The position numbers and the translations under genes are program-made. From contig JANQOZ010000023.1 of the NCBI GenBank assembly GCA_028285525.1, positions 62,001 through 126,000 on the forward strand: a stretch of DNA of 64,000 bases. The letters are read 5' to 3'. Below are positions 16,652 through 25,697 of this stretch, one piece after another (position 1 is the first letter of the stretch; each line of letters opens with the position of its first letter). This DNA comes from Lysobacterales bacterium. Lineage in GTDB: Bacteria > Pseudomonadota > Gammaproteobacteria > Xanthomonadales > SZUA-38. The notes under the pieces are model-generated. The model did no database searches and had not been told where the DNA came from. It was given only the letters and a program-made list of their open reading frames with translations.

Positions 16652-18859
16652 CTAGCCCTCGAAGCCGCTGGTGAAAATCGTCTCGAGCCTGAGCGTAAAC
16701 GCGCCGATGTTCTCCGACCACACGGTCCCCGCCTGGTCGAAAGCACCCCCGACATAAACGGTGCTGCCGTCGATCATCAGCGTCTGGCCGAAGCTGCCGC
16801 TGATGTCCTCGAACAGGCCCGGCCCGATCGGATACCACTGCTGACCGTCAAAATAGGCCAGGCGCTCCGTCGGCGTGCCGCCGGAGTTGTCGAACCACCC
16901 CGTAGCAACCACCGCGTCTTCCGCGAACACCAGGTCCTCAACGCCAAAGAAACCGCCTTCGAGGCCGTCACCCAGCGCACTCCAGCTTGAGCCGTCCCAC
17001 AGAACCACCCGACCAGTCTCGAACGCACCTCGCGCGGTAAACGCGCCGCCGACATAAAGCAGGTTGTCCCGCGTCAGCAGAGCCTCGATATCGCCGGCGA
17101 TAGTGATCGTGTTGTCGGTGAAGGTTTCCCAGGTGGTTCCGTTCAGACGCAGCACCGCGCCCAGGCTGCCGGGGCGATACGCGGCGATCAGCTCACCCTG
17201 ATAGACGGCCAGCGCCGTGGGCGTTTGCGTGGCAACCGGGAGATCGGGCACCTCCGTGAGAGACGTGCCATCCCAGCTAAGAATCGGCCCGAGTCCCGAC
17301 GGTGTGGTGCCCGTGATGATCAGCTGATCGTTCCAGACCACCATGTCGCTGCCGGGAAAGTTGATGCCCTCTCCCACCGCGCTCCAGGTCTGGCCGTCCC
17401 AGCGCGCCAGGCCTGGTGTGGGCTGCCCGTCTGCCTGGTTGAAAAGTCCAACCACATAAAGGTCACCCTGGAAAACGGCCATCGCGCGGACATCACCCGG
17501 GGATCCGCTGGTCGCGTTGGTAAAGGCCAGGCCGTCACCGAGCGGCTGCCATTCGCCGGTGCGGTACTCGGCGATGAAGTCCAGGATCTCGTCCCCCGCG
17601 GCGGAGAATGCGCCGCCGGCAACCACCGCGCCGTTGTAGCTGACGATGTCCAGCACGTTGCCGTTGATCCCCTGCGACAGGCCACGCCAGCGCTGGCCAT
17701 CGTTGCAGGCAATGCCTCGACTGAAAAACAGCTGATCACCGGCGCCGGTCTGCTGCACACCGCATAACTCCGGCCCCATCTGAAAGAGATCCAGAAACTG
17801 CGGAAAGCTGCCCAGCGCGTCGGAATCGGGTACTGCCTCCCATTCCAGAGACGCATTGAGGCGGGCCACGCCCCGCGCGTCCGGATCGATGCTGGTGAAG
17901 TTGCCCGTGGCGTGAAAGAAACCCTGGGCAATCGCCAGCTTGGAAAAGTCGGTGTCGATACCCGAGCTCGAGCCGACGGCACTCCAGTCCATCGACCCTC
18001 CGTCATATTCGGAGACGGCCCCGGCAGACTGCCCGCCCCACATGGTGGCTCCGCTCGACGATGCGGCGATCAGCCCAGCGTTCACCTCGATATCTCGCAC
18101 CGGGCTTGTGTTGCTGCCCCCCAGATCGGTCCACTTGTTATTCACCGACGGGTTCCATCGACTGACGCCGGACCCCACTCCCGCGTAGATGAACCCGCCA
18201 TTCGGAAAGATGGCGTTGACCGTACCGTTCACGCCGTTGTCAGTGCCGGCGTTGTCGGTGAACAGCGGCTCCCAGTCGAAGCCGCCGGTGCGCACGATGC
18301 GCCGGGCCGAGGTCGGCATGGCCATCGCGTTGTTTACGCTGGTGAAACTACCGCCGACGTAAACGTTCAGCCCGTCGAAGGCGAGCGCCTCCACCGGGCC
18401 GTTGGGCCCGTTGCCGGGGCCGTTGATCTGAAACCAATTCTCGTCTGCCGTATGGCAAGCGAAGTAGTCGAGGCTGTCCGGCGTCAGGCCGGTAAATTCG
18501 CCGCCGATGCAGATGGTCGAGCCGAAGGGCGTGATCGCTTTGACGGGAAAGGTGCCGCCGATCGTGCCACAGTTCTGATCGTCACTCGGCAAGGTGCCCA
18601 CGTCGCCAGTGGTTGTCCAACGTCCGTTTTCGTAGCGGATCAGCACGTGGCACTCGATCGAGCCGTCCGGTGCGCGAAATTTCATCGGGACCCGGCGCGT
18701 CCCCGTACCGCCGACAAATCCGCCCGGCGCCGGTGCCACGTTACGAAGCGCCGATTCGGGAAAGCCGGCAAACTGATTGAGCCAGCTGAATTCGGGCGGC
18801 TGCGCGAGCGCTACCGGCGTGATGAGAAGGGCGGCAAGCGCCCGCAGCATTCCATGCAT
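16652..18859 (-). CDS. Secreted beta-propeller protein ending in FTSGFEG
   Basis: The start at 18859 has a strong AAGGAG site and begins a signal peptide (MLRALAALLITPVALAQ). The ~715-residue mature protein has many copies of a repeat of the form LYVGG-F/A-T...-RW(D/N)G..W..(L/V)G(D/E)G, for example VYVGGSFTSVNNAM, ARWDGQTWSAVGEGI and VLWDGSSWSALGDGL. These are propeller blades, probably two domains. The protein terminates in ETIFTSGFEG, the C-terminal motif shared with other exported proteins here. It is the largest of three propeller proteins in the window. There is no visible active site and the function is unknown. Confidence 0.82.
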   Translation of the reverse strand: MHGMLRALAALLITPVALAQPPEFSWLNQFAGFPESALRNVAPAPGGFVGGTGTRRVPMKFRAPDGSIECHVLIRYENGRWTTTGDVGTLPSDDQNCGTIGGTFPVKAITPFGSTICIGGEFTGLTPDSLDYFACHTADENWFQINGPGNGPNGPVEALAFDGLNVYVGGSFTSVNNAMAMPTSARRIVRTGGFDWEPLFTDNAGTDNGVNGTVNAIFPNGGFIYAGVGSGVSRWNPSVNNKWTDLGGSNTSPVRDIEVNAGLIAASSSGATMWGGQSAGAVSEYDGGSMDWSAVGSSSGIDTDFSKLAIAQGFFHATGNFTSIDPDARGVARLNASLEWEAVPDSDALGSFPQFLDLFQMGPELCGVQQTGAGDQLFFSRGIACNDGQRWRGLSQGINGNVLDIVSYNGAVVAGGAFSAAGDEILDFIAEYRTGEWQPLGDGLAFTNATSGSPGDVRAMAVFQGDLYVVGLFNQADGQPTPGLARWDGQTWSAVGEGINFPGSDMVVWNDQLIITGTTPSGLGPILSWDGTSLTEVPDLPVATQTPTALAVYQGELIAAYRPGSLGAVLRLNGTTWETFTDNTITIAGDIEALLTRDNLLYVGGAFTARGAFETGRVVLWDGSSWSALGDGLEGGFFGVEDLVFAEDAVVATGWFDNSGGTPTERLAYFDGQQWYPIGPGLFEDISGSFGQTLMIDGSTVYVGGAFDQAGTVWSENIGAFTLRLETIFTSGFEG

Positions 18860-19090
18860 GTCGTTCTCCTTTTCAATCCTCCGCCTGTTGATATGCGACA
18901 GATGGGCCAAAACCGCGCCACGCTGACCGGGGAAATGCACTTCAGGCCCGATTCGGGGAGGACATGCAATGGTCGTGGTTTGCAGGAGTTATGCGGTGAC
19001 CCGTTGATACATCGGGCGTCAATTCAAACTGGCCCGGGGTTCACCGAACCGTGCCGATCGACACTGCATTTTCTGTGGTCGCAGGAAATA

Positions 19091-19561
19091 ATGTCGCCTA
19101 TGTCAAAGGAACTCCACTTTAGCTGCGGCTGCGGCGCCACCGCCTGCAGCGCCAGCGCTGAGCCCCTGTTTCGTGTCTTGTGTCACTGCTCGCTCTGCCG
19201 CAAATTTCAGCAGGCGCCGTTTTCCGATATCAGCGTGTTTCGCCGGGGCTCTTTCAGCCTGCCCCCTGAAGGCGCCGTCGAATTCGAAACGTTGCGCCCT
19301 CCGCCCAACGTCCAGCGCGGGCGCTGCCGGGAATGCGGACAGCCTGCTGTCGAGGTGTTTGAAGGACCGATGATGCCGTCCATGGTGATGGTGCCGGCTG
19401 ACATGTTTCAGGATCCGGACAGGCTGCCGGAACCCTCAGCGCATATCTTTGCTGACGGCAGCATCGAGCCCATCGAGGATAACGTGAAGCAATATCGCGG
19501 CTATCTCGCGAGCCAGCTGGCGTTCTTCCGTCTATACCTCGCCGGGATCAGACGGCGCTGA
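19091..19561 (+). CDS. GFA-family (CENP-V/GFA fold) zinc protein
   Basis: The frame is open far upstream, but homology begins at the ATG at 19091 (156 residues). Zinc-ligand cysteines fit the glutathione-dependent formaldehyde-activating family: SCGCGATAC near the start, CHCSLCRKFQQAPF (the CxxC with the conserved family context), and GRCRECGQP. Most family members have no proven substrate, and activity toward S-hydroxymethylglutathione is not assured. Its last 14 bases overlap the end of the convergent hypF gene. Confidence 0.85.
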   Translation: MSPMSKELHFSCGCGATACSASAEPLFRVLCHCSLCRKFQQAPFSDISVFRRGSFSLPPEGAVEFETLRPPPNVQRGRCRECGQPAVEVFEGPMMPSMVMVPADMFQDPDRLPEPSAHIFADGSIEPIEDNVKQYRGYLASQLAFFRLYLAGIRRR

Positions 19562-21869
19562 CCGCAACGGCAACCGCCGCTTGACCCAGCGAAAGACCAC
19601 CGTCATTGGCGGGCAGGTGTTTCGGCGACAAAACCGTGATCCCGGCACTCTCCAGGCGAGCGGTGACCGAGCTCAGCATCAGCTGATTCTGAAACACGCC
19701 GCCTGAGAGGCAAACGGTCGCGAGTGCGTGACTGCGACAGAGCGTTTCAGCAACGCCCGACACGCCCACCGCAAGGCCATGATGGAACCGGGCCGCGATC
19801 AGCGCTCGCGGCGTGGCAGACTTGAGATCCTCGAGCAGCGACCGCCATAGCGAGGCCCAGGACAGATTCGAGAGCTGGTCGGTTGTTGCGACATCCACCG
19901 GGTACGGACTGGACGCGCCTTCAACAAACGCACTGCTGGCCAGCGACTCCAGCTCCATCGCCGCCTGCGCCTCGTGCGACATGCGGTCGGGACAGATGCC
20001 GAGCAGGGCCGCTACGGCGTCAAACAGGCGCCCGGCGGACGAACCCAGCGGACTGTTCACGCCGCGGTCTGACATCTGCTGGAGCATGTCGACGGGACGT
20101 GCCGCAAGCTGGTCGATGGCAGGCACGCCCTCATACGCCCGCCGCACCTCAGACCAGCCGAAGGCGGTGTGAAGGTGAGCCCAGGCGTTGCGCCAGGGTT
20201 CCTGCATGGCCTTAGTACCGCCCGGCATGGGAACCGGCTGAAATCTGCCGAGCCGCTCAAATCCCGAAAACGTGGTCTTAAGAAACTCGCCGCCCCAAAG
20301 CGTTCCGTCCTCACCAAGCCCCAGGCCGTCGAGCACGACGCCAAGCACGGGTGGTGCGTCGACTGGCAGGCCATGTTCCGCCATGCAGGAGGCCACGTGG
20401 GCATGATGATGCTGAACCTGTACCGGAACCAGCTCCGGGAATCGCTCACCTGCAATCCGGCTCGGGATGTAGTCGGGATGCGCATCGATCGCAAGCTGCT
20501 CGGGCGCAAAATCATAGAGCTTAAGATAAAGCTCGAGGTTCTCGAGGAAGTCCCGCTGCGCCGTGGCGTCTTCCATGTCACCGATATGCTGTGAAACCAC
20601 GGCCGTCGCGCCGTCCAGCCGGCAGAAGGTGTTTTTCAGCTCCCCACCCAGCGCGAGGGTTTTGCCGCGAGCCTCGAAGGAGTTGTGCAGGGAAATCGGC
20701 TCGGGCGCAAAACCTCGAGCGCGGCGCAGCAGCTGGGTATGGCCGCGCCCAGCCATCACCACCGAATCGTCCAGCCGGTTGACGATCGCCCGGTTGTGCA
20801 TCAGAAAGACGTCCGCAATATCGGCCAGCTTCTCTCGCGCCCGATCATTGTCGATAAGCTGCGGTTCGTCGCTGCGATTGCCGGACGTCATGACCAGCGG
20901 TACCTGGAAGTCTTCGAGCAGTAGGTGATGGAGCGGCGTATAGGGCAGCATGAACCCCAGCGTGTGCTGGCCCGGCGCAACGCCGGTCGCCAAATCGCCG
21001 GACCGGGCCGGCAGAATGACAATCGGCGCCTGGCGGGATGTCAGCGCTTCGACGTCAGCTTCGCTCGGCTCAGCGTACTGCCCGATGACCGCAAGGTCGC
21101 GGGCCATCAGCGCAAAGGCCTTCTGGTAGCGGCGCTTGCGCTGGCGCAGGGTGTTTACCGCGTCGTCGCTTGTCGCCAAGCACGCCAGATGGAACCCACC
21201 GATCCCTTTGATCGCGAGAATCTTGCCTTCTTTGAGCAGCGACACGGCGACAGCAATCGGATCAGCATCGGGGTTGGATGCCACACGGCCGGCAGCATCT
21301 TCCAGCCAGACCTCGGGCCCACAGACGGGACACGCGTTTGGCTGGGCGTGAAAGCGGCGATCGGCGGGGTCTTCGTATTCCGCCCGACACAAATCGCAAA
21401 GCTCAAACTCCGCCATGCTCGTATTCGGGCGGTCGTAAGGCACCTGGCGAATAATGCTGAGCCGCGGTCCGCAGTGGGTGCAGTTGGTAAAGGGGTAACG
21501 GTAGCGGCGATTCGATGGATCGCGAATGTCCTCGAGGCACGCGGGGCAGGTCGCCGCGTCCGCCGCAATGTTGGTCGCTGTCAGCCCATCGGTGCTCGCG
21601 GCGATCTCAAACAGGGGCGGCACTTCGCCGTCCGCCTCCTCGGCCGTCCGCTCCACCGCCTCAACGAGAGCCAGCGGCGGCGCATCCTGCGCGAGCTCCT
21701 GGGCAAACCGGTTCAGCTTCTCGGCTGTACCCCAGGCATCGATCAGCACGCCCTCGGCATCGTTCACGACGGTGCCCGTTACGCCGCAGTTTTGGGCAAT
21801 TCGCCAAACGTTGGGTCTGAACCCTACACCCTGCACCGTTCCGCGCACGCGGATCGACTCTCGCTGCAT
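19548..21869 (-). CDS. hypF: HypF carbamoyltransferase, [NiFe]-hydrogenase maturation
   Basis: A 773-residue HypF. It starts at ATG 21869, overlapping the hupV stop by one base (TGATG). Domains in order: an acylphosphatase-like domain with RVRGTVQGVGFRP; two Cys4 zinc fingers (CPACLEDI...CTHCGP and CDLCRAEY...CPVCGP); a YrdC/Sua5-like domain (KRRYQKAFALMARD, LMTSGNRSDEPQL); and a Kae1-like domain with VQHHHAHVASCM, DGLGLGEDGTLWGGEF and CLSGGVFQN. HypF activates carbamoyl phosphate and transfers the carbamoyl group to the HypE C-terminal Cys, source of the cyanide ligands of the active site. It is the last gene of the long maturation/sensing operon. Confidence 0.97.
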   Translation of the reverse strand: MQRESIRVRGTVQGVGFRPNVWRIAQNCGVTGTVVNDAEGVLIDAWGTAEKLNRFAQELAQDAPPLALVEAVERTAEEADGEVPPLFEIAASTDGLTATNIAADAATCPACLEDIRDPSNRRYRYPFTNCTHCGPRLSIIRQVPYDRPNTSMAEFELCDLCRAEYEDPADRRFHAQPNACPVCGPEVWLEDAAGRVASNPDADPIAVAVSLLKEGKILAIKGIGGFHLACLATSDDAVNTLRQRKRRYQKAFALMARDLAVIGQYAEPSEADVEALTSRQAPIVILPARSGDLATGVAPGQHTLGFMLPYTPLHHLLLEDFQVPLVMTSGNRSDEPQLIDNDRAREKLADIADVFLMHNRAIVNRLDDSVVMAGRGHTQLLRRARGFAPEPISLHNSFEARGKTLALGGELKNTFCRLDGATAVVSQHIGDMEDATAQRDFLENLELYLKLYDFAPEQLAIDAHPDYIPSRIAGERFPELVPVQVQHHHAHVASCMAEHGLPVDAPPVLGVVLDGLGLGEDGTLWGGEFLKTTFSGFERLGRFQPVPMPGGTKAMQEPWRNAWAHLHTAFGWSEVRRAYEGVPAIDQLAARPVDMLQQMSDRGVNSPLGSSAGRLFDAVAALLGICPDRMSHEAQAAMELESLASSAFVEGASSPYPVDVATTDQLSNLSWASLWRSLLEDLKSATPRALIAARFHHGLAVGVSGVAETLCRSHALATVCLSGGVFQNQLMLSSVTARLESAGITVLSPKHLPANDGGLSLGQAAVAVAVSAV

Positions 21870-23320
21870 CAGTGCACCGTACACACCATGCATGGATCGA
21901 AGGAACGAACGATATGCTGAACTGCTACCGGATCGACCTCGCCGTCGCGCACCGGTGCGCCCACCAGGGCTTGCTCGAGAGCGCCAGGTACGTCTGCGGC
22001 ATCCCTCGGCGAAAAATTCCAGGTTGTGGGCGACACGATCTGATAGTTCTGAATCTTTCCCTGGTCCACCTGGATCCAGTGCCCAAGGCTGCCGCGGGCT
22101 GCCTCGATCGTGCCAAAACCCTGTCCCTCGGCCGGACTTTTCCCGTGGCTGCAGAAGGGGCTTCCCGGTTCAATCTCGTCGACCCAGCGCTCCATCTCCA
22201 GCAGCACCCTGGCGGCCTCCAGCAGCCTCGCAATCACCCGACTGCGGACGTTGCCCCCGCTATGGCTCACCAGTTCCCGCAGCAGGCTGTGACCATGCAC
22301 AACCTGCCGAGCCAGGGCGCCAACCTCCACAACGTCGCCTGCCAATCTGGGGGCTTTGCACCACGTGTAGCCATCGGGCGCATCGGCGTCGGGCTCAGTG
22401 ACACCGCTGAAGGGATGACGCGGCTCGTCCCGATGCGCCATCCAGCTGGAGGTCAGATCCTCGCGGATCCAGCCCGGATCAAACATCGCCGTCACGCCTT
22501 CGTGCCAGACCCCAGGCGTGAAAAGATGGCCGCCGTCCTGTGGGTACACGCCGTAGCTCAAAAATCGGTCACAGGCCCGACCCATGTTCTCCAGATCGAG
22601 TTGGTCAGCCAGGTGGAGAAAATGGCCGAAATCGCTACTGGCTGGCGGCCTTTGGCTACGCCAGGACTCAAGGTCGGCAACGTTCCGCCAGGAACAAACC
22701 GCCTCGAGCGAATCACCGAAGAGGTGGGTTTCCAGGAAGCGGCGGAAGCTGAAGAGCAGCGTTTTGATCCGCGTTTGATCTCGCAGCTCAACGCCTCGCG
22801 TGGTCCCACCAGGCTGGATTGCCAGGCTGTGGGGCCACTTCCCAGCCAGCACGCCCATCAGATGCAGGAACTCCGCTCGCGCCGGCAAAAACTGTGCGGT
22901 CGCGGTGCCCGACTGAGCCTTGAATCGGATCGCCGCCTCCGTAAACCAGGGCTCACCCGCATAAATCTCGCGAGCAAAATCCGGCATAAAAAACAGATAA
23001 AAGTGCGTCAGGTGGTCCGCGACGTTCTCGCAGGCCAGCACCAGATTGGTCGCCAGCCGACCATTCCGGGGCACCTCCAGGCCCTGAAGCTTCGCCAGTG
23101 CTGCCGCAGCGGCAGCCGATTGAGCAACGGAACAGATCCCGCAGATTCTCGGCGTGTACACCAGCGCATCCTGGGGCTTCTTGCCCGTCAGGATTTGCTC
23201 AAATCCCCGATACAGTGGCGATACGACCCAGGCGGCATTGACGCTGTCACCCTCGATGTCGAGGTGAACCTCCAGATCGCCTTCGACCCGATTGAAGGGC
23301 CCCACCACCCGGCGGCTCAC
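21869..23320 (-). CDS. hupV: H2-sensing regulatory [NiFe]-hydrogenase large subunit (HupV/HoxC)
   Basis: A 483-residue large subunit, starting at a GTG that overlaps the hupU stop by one base. The N-terminal metal motif is RICGICSVAQS (Cys60, Cys63), with Gln67 where catalytic uptake hydrogenases have His. The C-terminal motif is DPCMVCTVH, and the protein ends at that His. There is therefore no cleavable tail, a hallmark of group 2b sensor hydrogenases (HupV/HoxC), which skip endopeptidase processing. With HupU it binds H2 and passes the signal to HupT. Length matches HoxC-type proteins. Upstream in-frame codons exist (to 23557) but fall inside hupU. Confidence 0.95.
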   Translation of the reverse strand: MSRRVVGPFNRVEGDLEVHLDIEGDSVNAAWVVSPLYRGFEQILTGKKPQDALVYTPRICGICSVAQSAAAAAALAKLQGLEVPRNGRLATNLVLACENVADHLTHFYLFFMPDFAREIYAGEPWFTEAAIRFKAQSGTATAQFLPARAEFLHLMGVLAGKWPHSLAIQPGGTTRGVELRDQTRIKTLLFSFRRFLETHLFGDSLEAVCSWRNVADLESWRSQRPPASSDFGHFLHLADQLDLENMGRACDRFLSYGVYPQDGGHLFTPGVWHEGVTAMFDPGWIREDLTSSWMAHRDEPRHPFSGVTEPDADAPDGYTWCKAPRLAGDVVEVGALARQVVHGHSLLRELVSHSGGNVRSRVIARLLEAARVLLEMERWVDEIEPGSPFCSHGKSPAEGQGFGTIEAARGSLGHWIQVDQGKIQNYQIVSPTTWNFSPRDAADVPGALEQALVGAPVRDGEVDPVAVQHIVRSFDPCMVCTVH

Positions 23321-24330
23321 TACTTGCGACCCTTCTGACTCGAGCTGACAAGGTGATCGGAGGTCGCACTTTCCTTGAGTCGCGATGGCGTTGCGGCCTT
23401 TGACAGCGAGGACAGCGCCACGAACCAGGCCTTGGGCATATCGGTGGGCAGCCCGATGGGAATGCCGGCAATTTTTGGGGTTTCCAGATGGGAATGCCCG
23501 GGTTCTTCGAAGCCTGGCGCGGTGCAGTTGATGCAGGGATAACCCCCGCGAAGGCACGACCCTTCACCGTTCCACAGCCGGGTATTGCAGTCTGCGCGAG
23601 CCTGGGTTCCGAGGCAGCCGCGGTTTTCCATCATGCACCCCAGGTCACCGGCTTTTTCTGCGCTGGCCTTAAACTCGTAGTACTCGTTTCTAGGGCAGCC
23701 GTGATGGACCAGATGATCAGCGTAGCTTCGAGGTCGGCCGAGTTCGTCGAGCTGCTCCTCAACCAGCGCGCCCGCCGCCAGCTGCATCAGGGTATCGGTC
23801 ACCCAGCCAGGGTGAACGGGACATCCGGCGATGTTCACGACCCGCATCTCGTCACCGCTGGTGAAGTCAGCCCCCAGCAAGCCGCCCGGCACGCCGCCGT
23901 CATACTGCAGGCCGCAGGACTCGGTGGGGTTTCCACCCGCGGCAGGAATACCGCCGTAGGCGGCGCAGGTGCCGATAGCCACCACAAAACGCGCTTTGCG
24001 GGCGAGCGCGTCGATGCGGTCCTTCATGACGCCGCCGTCAGGCAAACGGTGAAATTTACCGCTGCCGCCCGGGCCCATAATGACGGATCCCTCCAGGCAA
24101 AGGATGTCCAGCGGCGTCCTGTCCTGCTCGATGTCATCGAGCATGCGGTTGAACTCCGAGCCGCAGGCCTCGCTCAGCGACGGATGCCACAGCACTCGAA
24201 GCCCGGCACCCTCGATGGTGGTCAAAAGATCTGGCGACTCCGCGCCCAACAGCGACATGCTGCAACCGCCGCAACCGCCCGACTGCATCCACAGCAGATT
24301 CCCGGGCGCCGATGCGACGCTGGTTTTCAC
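23320..24330 (-). CDS. hupU: H2-sensing regulatory [NiFe]-hydrogenase small subunit (HupU/HoxB)
   Basis: A 336-residue small subunit without any Tat signal peptide, as expected for a cytosolic sensor. Fe-S ligands are visible: the proximal cluster in SGGCGGCSMS, GTCAAYGG and AGCPVHPG, then the medial/distal set in VHHGCPRNEYYEFKAS, CMMENRGCLG, ADCNTRLWN, CLRGGYPCINCTAPGF. The proximal cluster lacks the extra cysteines of the HupS protein at 39997-41094, the standard [4Fe-4S] pattern of sensors. The ATG overlaps the hupT stop (ATGA). The C-terminal tail after about residue 305 is longer and polar, possibly the contact to the kinase as in HoxB, but that is inference. Confidence 0.95.
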   Translation of the reverse strand: MKTSVASAPGNLLWMQSGGCGGCSMSLLGAESPDLLTTIEGAGLRVLWHPSLSEACGSEFNRMLDDIEQDRTPLDILCLEGSVIMGPGGSGKFHRLPDGGVMKDRIDALARKARFVVAIGTCAAYGGIPAAGGNPTESCGLQYDGGVPGGLLGADFTSGDEMRVVNIAGCPVHPGWVTDTLMQLAAGALVEEQLDELGRPRSYADHLVHHGCPRNEYYEFKASAEKAGDLGCMMENRGCLGTQARADCNTRLWNGEGSCLRGGYPCINCTAPGFEEPGHSHLETPKIAGIPIGLPTDMPKAWFVALSSLSKAATPSRLKESATSDHLVSSSQKGRK

Positions 24331-25697
24331 GATTCGACGCCGGTCGGTTTTGTCAGCGGCAGCTCAAGCGTGAAGATTGCGCCACCGTCGGGTGCATTGC
24401 GGGCCCGCAGGCTGCCGCCCTGGTTCTCCGCCAGACCGTAGCTGATCGAAAGCCCAAGCCCGGTCCCCTTACCTACCGGCTTGGTGGTAAAGAACGGTTC
24501 AAAGAGTCGATTGATGACGTGCTCCGCGATGCCGGGGCCGTAGTCGCGGACGTCGATCGCCACCCGGTCTGCCCGGGTGCGACAGGCGATACTCAGCCTT
24601 GGTTCTTCGCAGTCCTCCATCACGTCAACCGCATTCTGAACGAGGTTCATCAGGATCTGGTGGACGGTGCCTTTGCTGCCGCGAATCTCCAGCGCATCAG
24701 GCAGGTCGTAGTCGACCTGGCAGGCGCAGCGACAGCCGCGGCTGACCCAGCTGACCGCTGTCCGAATGGCGTCAGGCAGATCAAAGTGGCTTTTGGCATC
24801 CTGCTGGGGAGTCGAGTAACGCCTGAGACTTTGCACAATGTCCCGGACCCGCTCAGCACCCTCCAGCGAACCGTCGATCAGCGGCGTCAGATCGTCGAGG
24901 ATCCGATCGATCTTGAGCTCGCTGCGCAGCTGCCTCAGCTCCTCGTCATCCGCGAGCCGGTCCACGGCGTCCAGGTACCGCCGGATCCTCTCGCCGTAAC
25001 CCTTGAGCGCCGTCATGTTTCCGAAGACAAAGCTGATCGGGTTGTTCAGCTCGTGCGCCACGCCCGCCACCAGCCTGCCGAGCGACGCCATCTTTTCCGA
25101 CTGCACCAGCTGCGCCTGGGCCTGCTTGAGCGACCGATGGGCCTGGTTGAGGTCCTCATAGGCCCGTCGAAGCTCGCCGATCGGACGGCCGATCAACACC
25201 CGCCCGACCAGTCGACCGTCGGAGTCGAAGCGGCCAGAGCAGTTGATCGCCAGCAGCTGACTCTCGCCGTCAGCGCCCGCCAGCGCCACCTCCAGTTCAC
25301 TGACGCGGAGCGGTGCCGACTGAATCAATTGATTGACCTGCGCCCGACTGTCGGGCGCGAACAGCTCGGCCACGCTGACCCCGCTCAGCTCGCCCTTGGC
25401 TTTGCCGGTCAGGTCATGCAGCGCCTGGTTGGTTTGTTCGATCCGTCCGCTCAAATCACAGACGATCAGCACATCGGGCAGCGCTCGAATCACGCTTCGG
25501 ATGAACTGCTGGGCATCGACCAGCGCGGCGTTCTTTTCCTCGATCTCGTTCTGGGAGCTGACCAGGTCTGAGTAGACCAGCTCCATCTTCTGGATGACCT
25601 CGATCCAGGTCTCCTCGGGAACCGCCTCCATCAGCGGCGGCTGATCCGGGGCAGCGGTATCCATCGCGGGCAACGGGTTGGCGGAAGGGGCCCCCAT
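24327..25697 (-). CDS. hupT: Sensor histidine kinase HupT/HoxJ of the H2-response system
   Basis: A 456-residue soluble kinase with no membrane segment. An N-terminal coiled region is followed by a PAS domain (about 65-175, containing ALPDVLIVCDLSGRIEQTN) and a linker coil. The HisKA domain has the phospho-acceptor His215 in AGVAHELNNPISF. The HATPase part shows LVQNAVDVMED (N box), VRDYGPGI (G1), LFEPFFTTK (F box) and GKGTGLGLSIS (G2). In known systems the kinase complexes with HupUV, and H2 binding blocks phosphorylation of HupR. The gene starts at ATG overlapping the hupR stop by one base and runs into hupU with an ATGA overlap. Confidence 0.95.
   Translation of the reverse strand: MGAPSANPLPAMDTAAPDQPPLMEAVPEETWIEVIQKMELVYSDLVSSQNEIEEKNAALVDAQQFIRSVIRALPDVLIVCDLSGRIEQTNQALHDLTGKAKGELSGVSVAELFAPDSRAQVNQLIQSAPLRVSELEVALAGADGESQLLAINCSGRFDSDGRLVGRVLIGRPIGELRRAYEDLNQAHRSLKQAQAQLVQSEKMASLGRLVAGVAHELNNPISFVFGNMTALKGYGERIRRYLDAVDRLADDEELRQLRSELKIDRILDDLTPLIDGSLEGAERVRDIVQSLRRYSTPQQDAKSHFDLPDAIRTAVSWVSRGCRCACQVDYDLPDALEIRGSKGTVHQILMNLVQNAVDVMEDCEEPRLSIACRTRADRVAIDVRDYGPGIAEHVINRLFEPFFTTKPVGKGTGLGLSISYGLAENQGGSLRARNAPDGGAIFTLELPLTKPTGVES

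Noticed and set aside
17912-19090. Long open frame upstream of and in frame with the GFA gene
   Set aside because: It runs antisense to most of the propeller gene at 16652-18859 and contains no domain; homology begins only at 19091, so it is a frame left open by GC-rich coding on the other strand.
24312-25571. 419-aa plus-strand frame opposite hupT
   Set aside because: It is the shadow of the kinase gene. It has no recognisable motif and lies opposite conserved HisKA/HATPase coding.
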